The notes under the pieces: model-generated
Databases searched by the model: none
What the model was told of the DNA's origin: nothing
The model's input: the letters and a program-made list of their open reading frames with translations, nothing else
Shown here: positions 18,109-27,379 of the stretch, one piece after another
Layout: each line of letters starts with the position of its first letter
Position numbering within the stretch: the stretch's first letter is position 1
Program-made: the position numbers and the translations under genes
Source of the DNA: Ostreococcus lucimarinus CCE9901
Taxonomy: Eukaryota > Chlorophyta > Mamiellophyceae > Mamiellales > Bathycoccaceae
Direction: 5' to 3'
Assembly (NCBI RefSeq): GCF_000092065.1
Contig: NC_009356.1
Span: 186,001 to 250,000 of the forward strand
DNA: 64,000 bases

Positions 18109-21100
18109 ATGGCGCGCGACGCCGCGCTCGGCGTCGCCGCGGACGACGTCGACGCCGTCCGTCGTCGCGTGCTCGCGCGCGCGGCGCGCGCGGCGCGCGA
18201 GGACGACGCGAACGATGCGGACGTCGACGCGGACGTCGACGACGCGCGGCGCCTGCGCGCGAGGCTCGAGCGCGACGCCGAGGCGACGCGGGCGGAGTAC
18301 GAGGCGGTCGAGCGCGCGCTGGAGGAGTGCGACGAAGCGCGGGACGCGCTGCGCGCGGCGGTGGGGAAGAAACGGTTGGAGGGACTGCGAGGGAAGATGG
18401 AGGCGCAGGCGGCGGCGGCGCGCGCGGCGGAACGCGCGGCGCGGGCGATCGAGGACGACGGAGGGACGGCGGAGGGAGAGGGAGGCGCGAGAGGAAGGGT
18501 CGCGTCGACGACGGCGACGACGCGCGGGACGGAGGGAGACGGGCGCGCGACGAACGGGCGGGCGAGGACATCGGCGGCGCGGCCGAAGCCGGACGACGAC
18601 TTTTTCGACGAGCTCTTCGACGAGCCCGCGGCGGCGAAAGCCGCGGCGACGGAGACGGAGCGCGAGCGGTTGATCAGGATTGGAGTTTTGACGCCGTTCG
18701 ATAGGCTCGATGGATTCGAACGCGTGGTGAAGGAGAAGGAGACGGCGACTAAAGCCGCCGCGGCGACCAAGGCGTGGCGAGATTCGAGGAGTCGAGCGAA
18801 GACGTTGACCGTGGAGGAAACTCCGCGGTTAGAGCCGAACGCGCGGCCGTTTGCGAGCCGCGCGATGAGAAACGCGACGAGCGCGGCGACGAAGCAGAAG
18901 ATGGCAGCGAAGCGTGCAGAGTGGCGGGCAAAGATGCGCGAGAACGACGAAGACGCGACGGGCGTCGCAAAGCGCTCGCGGCGTAACGGATTTCACGACA
19001 GCGACGAGGACCGAGCGGCGGAAGATGACGAAGACGAAGACGAAGACGAAGATGAAGAACCATTAGAGGACGTCGAGTTTGCGGGCGGATTATCGATCCC
19101 GGGCGATACGTACGAAAGGTTGTTACCACACCAAAAGACGTGCCTGAAGTGGTTGTGGGAATTGCACTGCCAACGCGCCGGAGGCATCATTGGAGACGAG
19201 ATGGGACTCGGTAAGACGGTACAAGTGGCGTCGTTTTTAGCCGCTTTACATCATTCGCGCATGTACTCGCCCTCGATCATCGTTTGCCCGGCGACGATGT
19301 TGCGGCAGTGGCGTCGAGAGCTTCGAATCTGGGCGCCTAAATTGAAGACGACAATTTTGCACGATTCAGCCATCTCCAGCGAGGCGGGCGGGAAGAAACG
19401 CGCGCGAGAGCGATTGTTTAACGAGTGCATTTCCGACGGTGACGGAGTTTTACTCACTACATACGAGCACATGCGAATGTTTCGCGATCGAATTTGCGCC
19501 GTGCGCTGGGGATACGCCGTCTTGGACGAAGGACACAAAATTCGCAATCCAGACGCCGACGTGACCATCGTCGCCAAGCAGCTTCAAACCGTCCATCGCA
19601 TCATCATGAGCGGTGCGCCGATTCAAAACCGCCTGTCAGAACTTTGGTCATTGTTTGACTTCGTGTTCCCTGGAAAGCTGGGCACGCTTCCCGTGTTTCA
19701 AGCGCAATTCTCGGTACCGATTCAAATCGGCGGTTACACGAACGCGAGTAATCAGCAAGTCACGACGGCGTATCGCTGCGCGGTGACTCTAAAAGATCTT
19801 ATCGCGCCGTATCTACTTCGACGCATGAAATGTGACGTAGACGTAAAGTTACCGGACAAAACTGAGCAAGTTTTGTTCTGTCCGATGACTTGCGAGCAAC
19901 GAGAAGCGTACCGAGCGTACTTGGCCAGTCGCGAGGTGGAGGAAATATTAGATGGCTCGCGCGAAGCCTTGGGGGGCATCGATGTCTTGCGCAAAATCGT
20001 CAATCATCCAGACTTGCTCGAGCGTCGAACGCAAGCCGCGAACGAAGGCTACGGCGACTCTGTGCGCAGTGGTAAGCTTCAGGTGACGCTCAAGGTGCTT
20101 TCACTTTGGCGCGAGCAAGGTCACCGATGCCTCGTGTTCAGCCAGACGCAGCAGATGCTCGATATCTTGGAGAGCGCAGTGGCGTCTGCTGGGTACAATT
20201 ACCGCCGAATGGATGGAAACACGTCTATCGCTTCGCGCATGTCTCTCATCGATGACTTCAACGACGACGACAGAGGCGTGTTTGTGTTTTTGCTCACCAC
20301 CAAAGTCGGCGGTTTGGGCGTAAATCTCACCGGGGCGAATCGCGTGTTGTTGTACGATCCCGACTGGAACCCTTCTACGGATGCGCAAGCGCGCGAACGC
20401 GCGTGGCGTATTGGTCAGAAGAAAGAAGTCACGATTTATAGACTCATCACCGCGGGGACGATCGAAGAAAAGGTGTATCACAGGCAAATTTACAAGGAAT
20501 TTTTGACGAGTAAAGTGCTCAAAGATCCCAAGCAGCGACGCTTTTTCAAAGCGCGCGACATGGCTGATCTATTCACCTTTGACGAAGTCGCCGCCGGAGG
20601 CGGAGACGCGCACGATAAGGCGACGATTGAAACCGTGGAGCTGTTCTCCGAAGTCGAGGGTCAGATCTTACGCGGCGACGTCGAGGACGAAGACGAAACG
20701 AAGGCAACGTCCGAGGATGGCGAAATAGAGCGCGACGCGTGGGACCCAGACGACAACGAGGCACCGCCACCGAAATCTAGAACGCGTCCTACTCGACAAA
20801 GTAACCGAGTTCGTGTGGAAACCGCGCGCGAGACCGCGTCAACAGCGAGCGGTGACGGCGGCGCTGGCGATTCGCAAATTTTGCGCGGTTTGTTCGATTC
20901 GGGAAACATTCAAGTCGCGATGAATCACGACAAGATCATGAACGCCGCAGGTGTCGACCGTATGTCACATAATGCTGAGGCGGATCGCGTCGCGCGTCGC
21001 GCGGCCGAGGCGCTTCGCTTGTCTACGCAAACAGCTCGCGCGGGTTTGGCCGTTCATGTACCGACGTGGACGGGCAATCGCGGCGCCGTTGGTGGCGCGC

Positions 21101-21522
21101 GGACTGGGGTGTCCGCCAACACCACAGCACGCCCGCTCGGACGTTTCGGTCGCACGAGCACGGCACCCTGCGCGTTAGCTACGGACGCTCCCGCCGTGGG
21201 CTCTCGCGCACTCCTTGACCGTATAGCCGCTCGACGAGAAGAAACAGCTCGAGCAGTCGAAGCCGATTTGGACAGTGCAGAGCTCGACGAAACTCAAGCT
21301 AACGAGCTCATGCGCGACATTATCTTACTTCTCAAATCTCGAGGCGGACGAGCACCGACAAACTTCGTCATAGACGCCTTCCAGGACCGCATCCAGAGTC
21401 ACCAGCACGCGCTGTTTCGCAAACTCTTGAAGCTCGCCGCCGACTTGGAGCGCAACACCGCGAGCTCTCGCCAAGGCGCCGCCAGCGCGTGGGTGCTCAA
21501 ATCAGAGTTCATGAGCTTGTAA
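18109..21522 (+). CDS. CSB/ERCC6/Rad26-type SWI2/SNF2 ATPase
   Basis: 1137 aa. An acidic, coiled-coil-prone N-terminus (about 1-300) is followed by an SNF2_N domain with Walker A DEMGLGKT near residue 363, DEGH motif II, motif III SGAPIQNRLSELWSLFDF, and Helicase_C with motif VI RAWRIGQKKEVTIYRLITAG near 765. The C-terminal part ends with a winged-helix-like segment (about 1050-1137), as in CSB. This protein opens stalled RNA polymerase II for transcription-coupled nucleotide excision repair (yeast Rad26, Arabidopsis CHR8). The ATG at 18109 gives MARDAALGVAADDVD; earlier codons look non-coding. Confidence 0.93.
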   Translation: MARDAALGVAADDVDAVRRRVLARAARAAREDDANDADVDADVDDARRLRARLERDAEATRAEYEAVERALEECDEARDALRAAVGKKRLEGLRGKMEAQAAAARAAERAARAIEDDGGTAEGEGGARGRVASTTATTRGTEGDGRATNGRARTSAARPKPDDDFFDELFDEPAAAKAAATETERERLIRIGVLTPFDRLDGFERVVKEKETATKAAAATKAWRDSRSRAKTLTVEETPRLEPNARPFASRAMRNATSAATKQKMAAKRAEWRAKMRENDEDATGVAKRSRRNGFHDSDEDRAAEDDEDEDEDEDEEPLEDVEFAGGLSIPGDTYERLLPHQKTCLKWLWELHCQRAGGIIGDEMGLGKTVQVASFLAALHHSRMYSPSIIVCPATMLRQWRRELRIWAPKLKTTILHDSAISSEAGGKKRARERLFNECISDGDGVLLTTYEHMRMFRDRICAVRWGYAVLDEGHKIRNPDADVTIVAKQLQTVHRIIMSGAPIQNRLSELWSLFDFVFPGKLGTLPVFQAQFSVPIQIGGYTNASNQQVTTAYRCAVTLKDLIAPYLLRRMKCDVDVKLPDKTEQVLFCPMTCEQREAYRAYLASREVEEILDGSREALGGIDVLRKIVNHPDLLERRTQAANEGYGDSVRSGKLQVTLKVLSLWREQGHRCLVFSQTQQMLDILESAVASAGYNYRRMDGNTSIASRMSLIDDFNDDDRGVFVFLLTTKVGGLGVNLTGANRVLLYDPDWNPSTDAQARERAWRIGQKKEVTIYRLITAGTIEEKVYHRQIYKEFLTSKVLKDPKQRRFFKARDMADLFTFDEVAAGGGDAHDKATIETVELFSEVEGQILRGDVEDEDETKATSEDGEIERDAWDPDDNEAPPPKSRTRPTRQSNRVRVETARETASTASGDGGAGDSQILRGLFDSGNIQVAMNHDKIMNAAGVDRMSHNAEADRVARRAAEALRLSTQTARAGLAVHVPTWTGNRGAVGGARTGVSANTTARPLGRFGRTSTAPCALATDAPAVGSRALLDRIAARREETARAVEADLDSAELDETQANELMRDIILLLKSRGGRAPTNFVIDAFQDRIQSHQHALFRKLLKLAADLERNTASSRQGAASAWVLKSEFMSL
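19018..19054 (+). repeat. Acidic (gacgaa)n coding repeat
   Basis: A run of alternating Asp/Glu codons in the linker before the ATPase domain of the CSB-like protein; a common acidic stretch in chromatin remodellers. Confidence 0.8.
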
Positions 21523-21670
21523 ATTAGCCATTAGTTAGCAGCACCCGTAGCCATTATAGATGACAATTGTCATAGAAACGTAGCAAACGCGACCGTCGAC
21601 GCCGTCGAGCCGCACTCGTCGTCGCGCCGTCGACCGCACGGCGTCGACACCGCGCCAATCTCGCGACAGG

Positions 21671-22279
21671 ATGACGTCTTTTGCGATAATGTCGCTTCCG
21701 ACGCCCACGACGGGTGCCGCACTTCGTCTTTTCGCCGCGTTCCTCGCGCACTTTCACCTGAGTGAGTTCGCATTCGCCCTGCGCTTCAACCCCCAAGACG
21801 TCAGCACGCGCTCGTTCCTGCTTTCCAGGCCCTACGCCGCGGCGATGACGTGTGGAGTGATTGAATTCGCCGCGTCGAGCGCGCTGATGCCCGAGCGTAA
21901 GGCGTCACTGGTTCGTGGGACGTTTTACCTCGGCGCGTTCATGTGCGTCTTCGGCGAATGGCTGCGCAAGTCAGCGATGTGCACCGCAGGGGCGGCGTTC
22001 ACGCACTTGATTCAGACGCGACGACGGGCGACGCACGTGCTGGTGACCGAGGGGGCGTACGCGTACGCGCGGCATCCGGGCTACCTCGGATGGTTCATAT
22101 GGGCGCTCGGGACGCAGTTGGTCCTCGGAAACGTGGCGAGCGTGGCGGCGTTTGCCGTCGTGACGTGGGTGTATTTTAAACGTAGGATCACATACGAGGA
22201 GCGGCATTTAAGGAATATGTTTTCAGAGTACGATGCGTACGCCAAACGCGTGCGAACATGGATACCGGGGATTAAGTGA
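21671..22279 (+). CDS. Protein-S-isoprenylcysteine O-methyltransferase (ICMT)
   Basis: 202 aa, several membrane segments. It methylates the C-terminal prenylcysteine of CaaX proteins in the ER, the last step after farnesylation and proteolysis. The ICMT core is visible near the C-terminus: GAYAYARHPGYLGWFIWALG (SAM-binding RHPxYxGW), then RRITYEERHLRNMFSEYDAY and KRVRTWIPGIK, corresponding to the conserved RI..EE..L...F..EY..Y..R....IP. Length matches plant ICMTs. The beta subunit of the farnesyltransferase that acts earlier in the pathway is at 42891. Confidence 0.95.
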   Translation: MTSFAIMSLPTPTTGAALRLFAAFLAHFHLSEFAFALRFNPQDVSTRSFLLSRPYAAAMTCGVIEFAASSALMPERKASLVRGTFYLGAFMCVFGEWLRKSAMCTAGAAFTHLIQTRRRATHVLVTEGAYAYARHPGYLGWFIWALGTQLVLGNVASVAAFAVVTWVYFKRRITYEERHLRNMFSEYDAYAKRVRTWIPGIK

Positions 22280-22408
22280 GTGGTCCGCCGCCGTCACGAA
22301 TCGCGCAAACGCGAATGCGAATTGATAGCTCACAATGCAATAGAAATTAGCGCTAGGATACAACTGATACAACGTTTCGCGCTCTAGAGCGCGCTCACTT
22401 CTCGTGCG

Positions 22409-23314
22409 CTACAGCACGCTCACGTCGTTCGAGACCACGACGTATGTTTCCGCACCGTTTGTCGCGTTGATGGAGCCTTTCGCATTGTTACGAAGCTCGC
22501 TCGACTCTATTTCGCCCTCGCAATCGATCAACTCCACGCCGTAACGCTTGTTACCGTTCAACGTACAGTGCCGCATGTGCACGACGACCCCTCCGCGGAT
22601 CAACGCCCCGTTGGCGTTGTTACCATCGAACGTGCACCGCTCCAACGTTGCTCGACCGCTTCCCGGCAAACCGGTCGAGTCCCCCAAACCGACGAATCCG
22701 TGCGACGCGCACCCGCTCGCGACGCAATCGACGAGCGTGACTTCCCCACCCTCCACCGCAAATCCCGAACCAGTCGTCGATTTCACCGCGCACGACTCAA
22801 ACGTCGCGCTCGAGCCCTCCACCGCGAAGACGCCGTAATTGTTCGCCACGGATTTCGACCCGTGCGCGACGTCCAAATTCTTCACCACCACCCCTCGACC
22901 GCGAATCTCCAGCACGCTCTCGTACGGATTCGACGTAAAGTGACTCAACGTCGCCCGGCCACCGTCCGCGACGTCGATCGTGAGTCCATCGACGTTCGCC
23001 GCGAACGTTCCCTCGTGCGCGCTCGCGGCGGCCAGCGTCACCGTCGACCCACTCCGCGCGTTCGCCAGCGCCTCTCGCAGCGACGCGTACGCCCGTCCGT
23101 CGACCGCGACCGTCGACGCCAAGTTTCCCGACGCCGTCGCGTCGCTCGCGTCGGCGCGCGGCGACCGGAGCGACTCGAAAACGACGACGGCGCGGACAAA
23201 GTCGCGACGGTTCAACTTCACCGCGATCGAAACCTTCGACGCGCGTTCGCATCGCGCGCGCGCGTCGCGCGCCGCTCGACCGCGCGCGGGCGTCGTCGAG
23301 CGAATCGCGCGCAT
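22409..23314 (-). CDS. Right-handed beta-helix protein, possibly plastid/thylakoid-targeted
   Basis: 301 aa from the ATG at 23314; an upstream ATG at 23467 would run close to the divergent chorismate synthase start. Residues ~85-300 show short parallel beta-helix coils: repeated G-V-x-V-x-N-L/F-x-x-C-x patterns such as [36 protein letters not shown] and [17 protein letters not shown]. The fold is that of pectate-lyase-like and NosD-like proteins, but no polysaccharide-lyase catalytic residues are evident. The N-terminus is Arg/Ala-rich, then [15 protein letters not shown] ending in RADASDA, which resembles a twin-arginine signal with an AxA cleavage site. Targeting to the thylakoid lumen is inference. 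Confidence 0.62.
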   Translation of the reverse strand: MRAIRSTTPARGRAARDARARCERASKVSIAVKLNRRDFVRAVVVFESLRSPRADASDATASGNLASTVAVDGRAYASLREALANARSGSTVTLAAASAHEGTFAANVDGLTIDVADGGRATLSHFTSNPYESVLEIRGRGVVVKNLDVAHGSKSVANNYGVFAVEGSSATFESCAVKSTTGSGFAVEGGEVTLVDCVASGCASHGFVGLGDSTGLPGSGRATLERCTFDGNNANGALIRGGVVVHMRHCTLNGNKRYGVELIDCEGEIESSELRNNAKGSINATNGAETYVVVSNDVSVL

Positions 23315-23475
23315 CGCCCGCGCGCGCTCGGACGCGCGACGCGCGCGCGTGTGCGGCGGCGCGTTTGATCCAAACGAACGAAACCCTCGACGAGGATCGG
23401 AGATTCGCGCGCGCCGCACACGCGCGCGCGCGACGCTCGAAACCGCGCCCGAACGCCGAGAACACATCGCGCGCG

Positions 23476-24852
23476 ATGCGCACCGCGCGCGCGACGTCGA
23501 AACCGAGCGCGCGCGCGGCGCGATCGACGACGAAGTCGACTCGAACGGCGACCGGGCGGACGCGCCCCGCGCGGTGTCCCGACGCCGGCGACGCGCGTCG
23601 AGGCGCTCGAACGATCCCGCGCGCGGGAAGCACGTTTGGACGGATATTCCGCGTCACCACGTTCGGGGAATCGCACGGTGGCGGCGTTGGGTGCGTCGTG
23701 GATGGGGTGCCGCCGCGACTGCGCGTCACGCGCGAGGAGCTGCAGTTCGAGCTCGACCGGCGACGCCCGGGACAGAGCCGAATCACGACCCCGCGAAACG
23801 AAGAGGACTCGTGCGAGATACTGAGCGGGGTCGGGCTCGATGGCGTCACGCTGGGCACGCCCGTGGCGGTGCTGGTGAGGAATAAAGACCAGCGAAGCCA
23901 AGACTACGGAGAAATCGCGGTGGCGTATCGACCGTCGCACGCGGATGCGACGTATGATATGAAATACGGCGTCCGAGCGATCGCCGGTGGTGGACGAAGC
24001 AGTGCTAGAGAAACTATCGGACGCGTCGCGGCCGGTGCGATCGCGAAGAAGGTGCTCAAGGAGGTGGCGGGGACGGAAATTTTGGCGTACGTGAGCGCGG
24101 TGCGCGACGTGAAAACCACCGCGGTGAACCACGAGACTATGACGATGGATGACGTTGAGTCAAACATCGTGCGGTGCCCGGACGAGAGTTGCGCGCAAAA
24201 GATGATCGATGCGATCGATGAGGTTCGGGTGAAGGGGGACTCGTGCGGGGGCGTGGTGACGTGCGTCGTGCGCAACCCACCGCGAGGCTTGGGTGCGCCC
24301 GCGTTCGACAAGCTCGAAGCCGATTTGGCTAAGGCGATGTTGAGCTTACCGGCGACGAAAGGTTTCGAAATCGGTAGCGGTTTCGACGGCACGTTGCAAA
24401 AGGGTAGCGAGCACAACGACGAGTTTTTCATGGATAGCGAAAAGGGTTTGCGTACGCGCACGAACCGCTCCGGCGGTATCCAGGGTGGCATCTCCAACGG
24501 GGAGATGATCGAGATGAAGATTGCGTTCAAACCGACGTCGACGATCACACAGGCGCAAAATACGGTGAACCGCGATGGGGTGGAGACGGAGCTCAAGGCT
24601 CGCGGTCGACACGACCCGTGCGTGGTCCCGCGCGCGGTGCCGATGGTGGAAGCCATGGTCGCGCTCACGCTCGTGGATCACTTGATGCTTCAGCACGCAC
24701 AATGCAACTTGATCGACGCTGGAGATTTGACTGAGCTCGTTCAAGGAAACCTGCCCACTCTTTACGACCCCGAAGCCATCGCCGCTGCGGCCGCGGCGTC
24801 CAAGGCGCAAATGACCACGAAGGACATGTCTGACGCGTTCAGCGAAGATTAA
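23476..24852 (+). CDS. Chorismate synthase (plastid)
   Basis: 458 aa. It catalyses the last step of the shikimate pathway, EPSP to chorismate, in the plastid, using reduced FMN. Family signatures are clear: [37 protein letters not shown], the [19 protein letters not shown] block, and C-terminal [18 protein letters not shown]. The first ~55 residues are Arg/Ala/Thr-rich, consistent with a transit peptide; the ATG at 23476 was taken because the longer frame begins at a TTG. It diverges from the beta-helix gene, with 161 bp between starts. Confidence 0.96.
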   Translation: MRTARATSKPSARAARSTTKSTRTATGRTRPARCPDAGDARRGARTIPRAGSTFGRIFRVTTFGESHGGGVGCVVDGVPPRLRVTREELQFELDRRRPGQSRITTPRNEEDSCEILSGVGLDGVTLGTPVAVLVRNKDQRSQDYGEIAVAYRPSHADATYDMKYGVRAIAGGGRSSARETIGRVAAGAIAKKVLKEVAGTEILAYVSAVRDVKTTAVNHETMTMDDVESNIVRCPDESCAQKMIDAIDEVRVKGDSCGGVVTCVVRNPPRGLGAPAFDKLEADLAKAMLSLPATKGFEIGSGFDGTLQKGSEHNDEFFMDSEKGLRTRTNRSGGIQGGISNGEMIEMKIAFKPTSTITQAQNTVNRDGVETELKARGRHDPCVVPRAVPMVEAMVALTLVDHLMLQHAQCNLIDAGDLTELVQGNLPTLYDPEAIAAAAAASKAQMTTKDMSDAFSED

Positions 24853-24863
24853 CGCATGACACT

Positions 24864-24911
24864 CACGTTCATTACCACATTTGATTTCACGTTCATTACC
24901 ACATTTGATTT
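24864..24911. repeat. Perfect 24-bp tandem duplication in a 3' UTR
   Basis: The 24-mer beginning cacgttcattaccacattt occurs twice head to tail (24864-24887 and 24888-24911) just after the chorismate synthase stop, in the 86-bp gap before the convergent NOP9 gene. Confidence 0.93.
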
Positions 24912-24938
24912 CTATTATATCAGCTATTGATAACCCAG

Positions 24939-26975
24939 CTATTTCTTGTCCTTCTTGTCCTTCTTGTCCTTCTTGTCCTTCTTCTCTTTCTTCGCCTTCT
25001 TCTCGGTTTTTTCCTTCTTCACCTTCTTCTCGATGACTGTCTCCTTGACCGGTGGATCCTTGCGCTTCGAGCTCTTGCTCTTCGTCGGCTCATCCGCGCC
25101 GAACTCCTTCTCAAACTCACTCATCATCGTCTCTGCAGTCTTTTGCTTACTCTTCCATTGATCTGGTGCGGCTTTAAATTGCGTGACGCCGAGACGTCGC
25201 ATGAGAATCGGGCCGTGTCTCGTCGCGTTGAGCGGCCCTTCTTGTCCGGCAAGCCCGCTTAATATGAGCTCCTTACCTCGCGCGTCGGCTTCTCGATAGC
25301 ACGCTTCGAGTACATGCGAACCAACGGGCGACAGCCCGAGCTGTGCCCATCGACCGTTGAGCTTGGCGATGAATTCCTTCTTCAAGTTTTGCTTTTGCGA
25401 CGGCGACGCCAAAAACGCCTCTATCGCTCGCGATCCGGCGCTGTCCTGGCACACCTTGAAGACCTCGACGTCGGTCATGGACACCAAACTTTCAGAAAAC
25501 ATGGGCACGCAATCGGCGTTGAACTTGAACAGCGTCTGAAACATCGCGCTCCCGAGTACCGAGCATCGACCGTAATTCGGCGTGTCGAGCCAAAACAGCG
25601 CCGGCGCGAGCTGCGAACGACCTTCCTTTCGAGCCTCCATCTTGAGCGTCAGGCCTCGCGCGAGCGCCTTGGCGCTGTCCTTTTCGGCCACTTTCAATCG
25701 CGCGCACGCGGCCAACGTTGCGGCTACGACGCCCGAACGCTTTTCGTGAAGCAAAGTCCCGAACACTTGCGAGAGCTCGCCGAGCGTGCTCGAGACGTGT
25801 TCGGGATCCTTCGTCGCCGCCAATAACGCCTGAAGCACAAAGTTGGACACTGGATGTTTCGCGGTAGAAATCATCTTGTCACGGAAAAAACGTCGATATA
25901 TTTCGTTGAACAAACCTTTCGGCGCGACACCCAGGATGGCTTCCATCAAGTGCGATCCGGCGCGCGACTGCATCACATTCTTGATATCCCACTCCTGGGC
26001 GTCCGCGAGAAGTTCGCCTTCGGTCGTGCCTTCGGCGGGCGCGCAGCCGAGTAAGCCGGGTATGATCCAATTCAACGCCTCGCCATCGCCTTCGTGCGCT
26101 TTGAGCGTGGCTTGCAACAACGCGCTCCCGCACGTGTCCTCGACCAAATTCCACAACTCCTCCTCGATGGCGGCCAACATGGCGTCAGAGAACTTCCTCA
26201 GCTCCTCATTGAATCTATACGACGCGTTGTGTGAACTAGAAAATTTCCCCGCCGCGGACGTCCCTCCACGCAGCTTATCCGCCAGACTCTTACCGTCGCT
26301 TCGCGCGCCGCCGCCGCCGCCGCCGCTCGCGTTCAAATCCGCCCTTCCCGCGAGTAAAGCTAAAAATTTCCGCGCCACGGGGCTCGCGCGCTTATCGAAC
26401 GCCACATCCACCGCGTTCTCCACCAACGCGCGTCCCATGGGTTCCAACACATCCCTCCGAAACGCATCCGTCCTCGCCTCGTCCGCCTCGTTCGCGCCCT
26501 CCGTCCTCAGGTGCTTCTCCATCATCACCCCCATCGCGCTCTCCAGCACCCTCGACCCGAACAACGACTTCGCCATGACGTAATACCCCCCACCGTTCGC
26601 TTCCGTCACCTCCCCGCACCGTTTCATGAACCCCTCGACCGCCTCTCGCGTCGCTCGCGTCGCGCACGCCTCGAGCGTCCGCGAGCACCGCGCGTCCATG
26701 CTCAGCGCGCACTCCTGCCCCTCGCATCCCTCCAGCGCGTTCGACCCGATCGCGCGCGCTTCCTCCTCGATCGCGCGCGCTTCCTCCTCGTCCTCGCGCG
26801 CCGTCTCGCGCGCCCGTCGTTCGCACGCGTCCAGCGCGCGCTGAATCTCGTCGTAGTACGCCACCGCGTCCTCGTCGACGCGGTACCGCCGCCCGTCGCA
26901 TCCCTGCACGCTGCCGTCGTACCCAGACTTGGCGCGTCGCTTCTCCAGCGCGTCCTCGCGCGCGGCGTCGTCCAT
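24939..26975 (-). CDS. NOP9-like Pumilio-repeat protein (nucleolar)
   Basis: 678 aa from the ATG at 26975; the frame stays open to 27314 but only as arginine-rich shadow. It contains degenerate PUF/Pumilio repeats, for example AKSLFGSRVLESAM, EDTCGSALLQATL, MQSRAGSHLMEAILG, KHPVSNFVLQALL, CQDSAGSRAIEAFL and LSPVGSHVLEACY, with the spacing of yeast Nop9 and plant APUM23. These nucleolar proteins bind the 18S rRNA precursor and guard 40S maturation. The C-terminus is a long Lys/Asp/Glu tail built from KKDKKDKKD units, probably nucleolar targeting. Confidence 0.9.
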   Translation of the reverse strand: MDDAAREDALEKRRAKSGYDGSVQGCDGRRYRVDEDAVAYYDEIQRALDACERRARETAREDEEEARAIEEEARAIGSNALEGCEGQECALSMDARCSRTLEACATRATREAVEGFMKRCGEVTEANGGGYYVMAKSLFGSRVLESAMGVMMEKHLRTEGANEADEARTDAFRRDVLEPMGRALVENAVDVAFDKRASPVARKFLALLAGRADLNASGGGGGGARSDGKSLADKLRGGTSAAGKFSSSHNASYRFNEELRKFSDAMLAAIEEELWNLVEDTCGSALLQATLKAHEGDGEALNWIIPGLLGCAPAEGTTEGELLADAQEWDIKNVMQSRAGSHLMEAILGVAPKGLFNEIYRRFFRDKMISTAKHPVSNFVLQALLAATKDPEHVSSTLGELSQVFGTLLHEKRSGVVAATLAACARLKVAEKDSAKALARGLTLKMEARKEGRSQLAPALFWLDTPNYGRCSVLGSAMFQTLFKFNADCVPMFSESLVSMTDVEVFKVCQDSAGSRAIEAFLASPSQKQNLKKEFIAKLNGRWAQLGLSPVGSHVLEACYREADARGKELILSGLAGQEGPLNATRHGPILMRRLGVTQFKAAPDQWKSKQKTAETMMSEFEKEFGADEPTKSKSSKRKDPPVKETVIEKKVKKEKTEKKAKKEKKDKKDKKDKKDKK
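24946..24986. repeat. 9-bp coding minisatellite (Lys-Lys-Asp units)
   Basis: About four copies of cttcttgtc on the plus strand; on the coding strand they give the KKDKKD tail of the NOP9-like protein. Confidence 0.85.
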
Positions 26976-27379
26976 CGCGCGCCGTCGCGCGATGCCGCCG
27001 CGCGACGCCGCGCGCGCGGACGCGCGCCGGCGGCGCGATGGCCGACGCGCGATCGATCGATCGCGGACGCGCGACGTCGATCGATCGCGCGTCGATCGAC
27101 GCGCGATCGTCGATCGACGTCGCGCGCGCTTCGAGTGTCCGAACGCGCGCGCGACGCCGTCCGCGCGATCGCAGATGGACGAAACAGCGCGCATAGTACG
27201 ACGCGATGGCGAATAAACGATGGCGCATAAACGATGCGCGCGGCACCCTCGCACACGCGGGTTTTTCACGAGGGGGGCTCCCGCGCCGCGGCAAAGCACG
27301 CCGCGGCGTCGCACGCCGACGCGCGCGCGCGACGCGCACGGCGACGCGCGACGCGCGACTCGAATTCGTCGCGCTCGCG
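26976..27379. promoter_or_regulatory. Divergent intergenic region, NOP9 / NDH2
   Basis: 404 bp of gatcgatcg- and cgcgcg-rich sequence between the NOP9 and NAD(P)H dehydrogenase start codons. Both neighbouring frames remain open into it but without conserved sequence. No TATA element is obvious. Confidence 0.35.
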
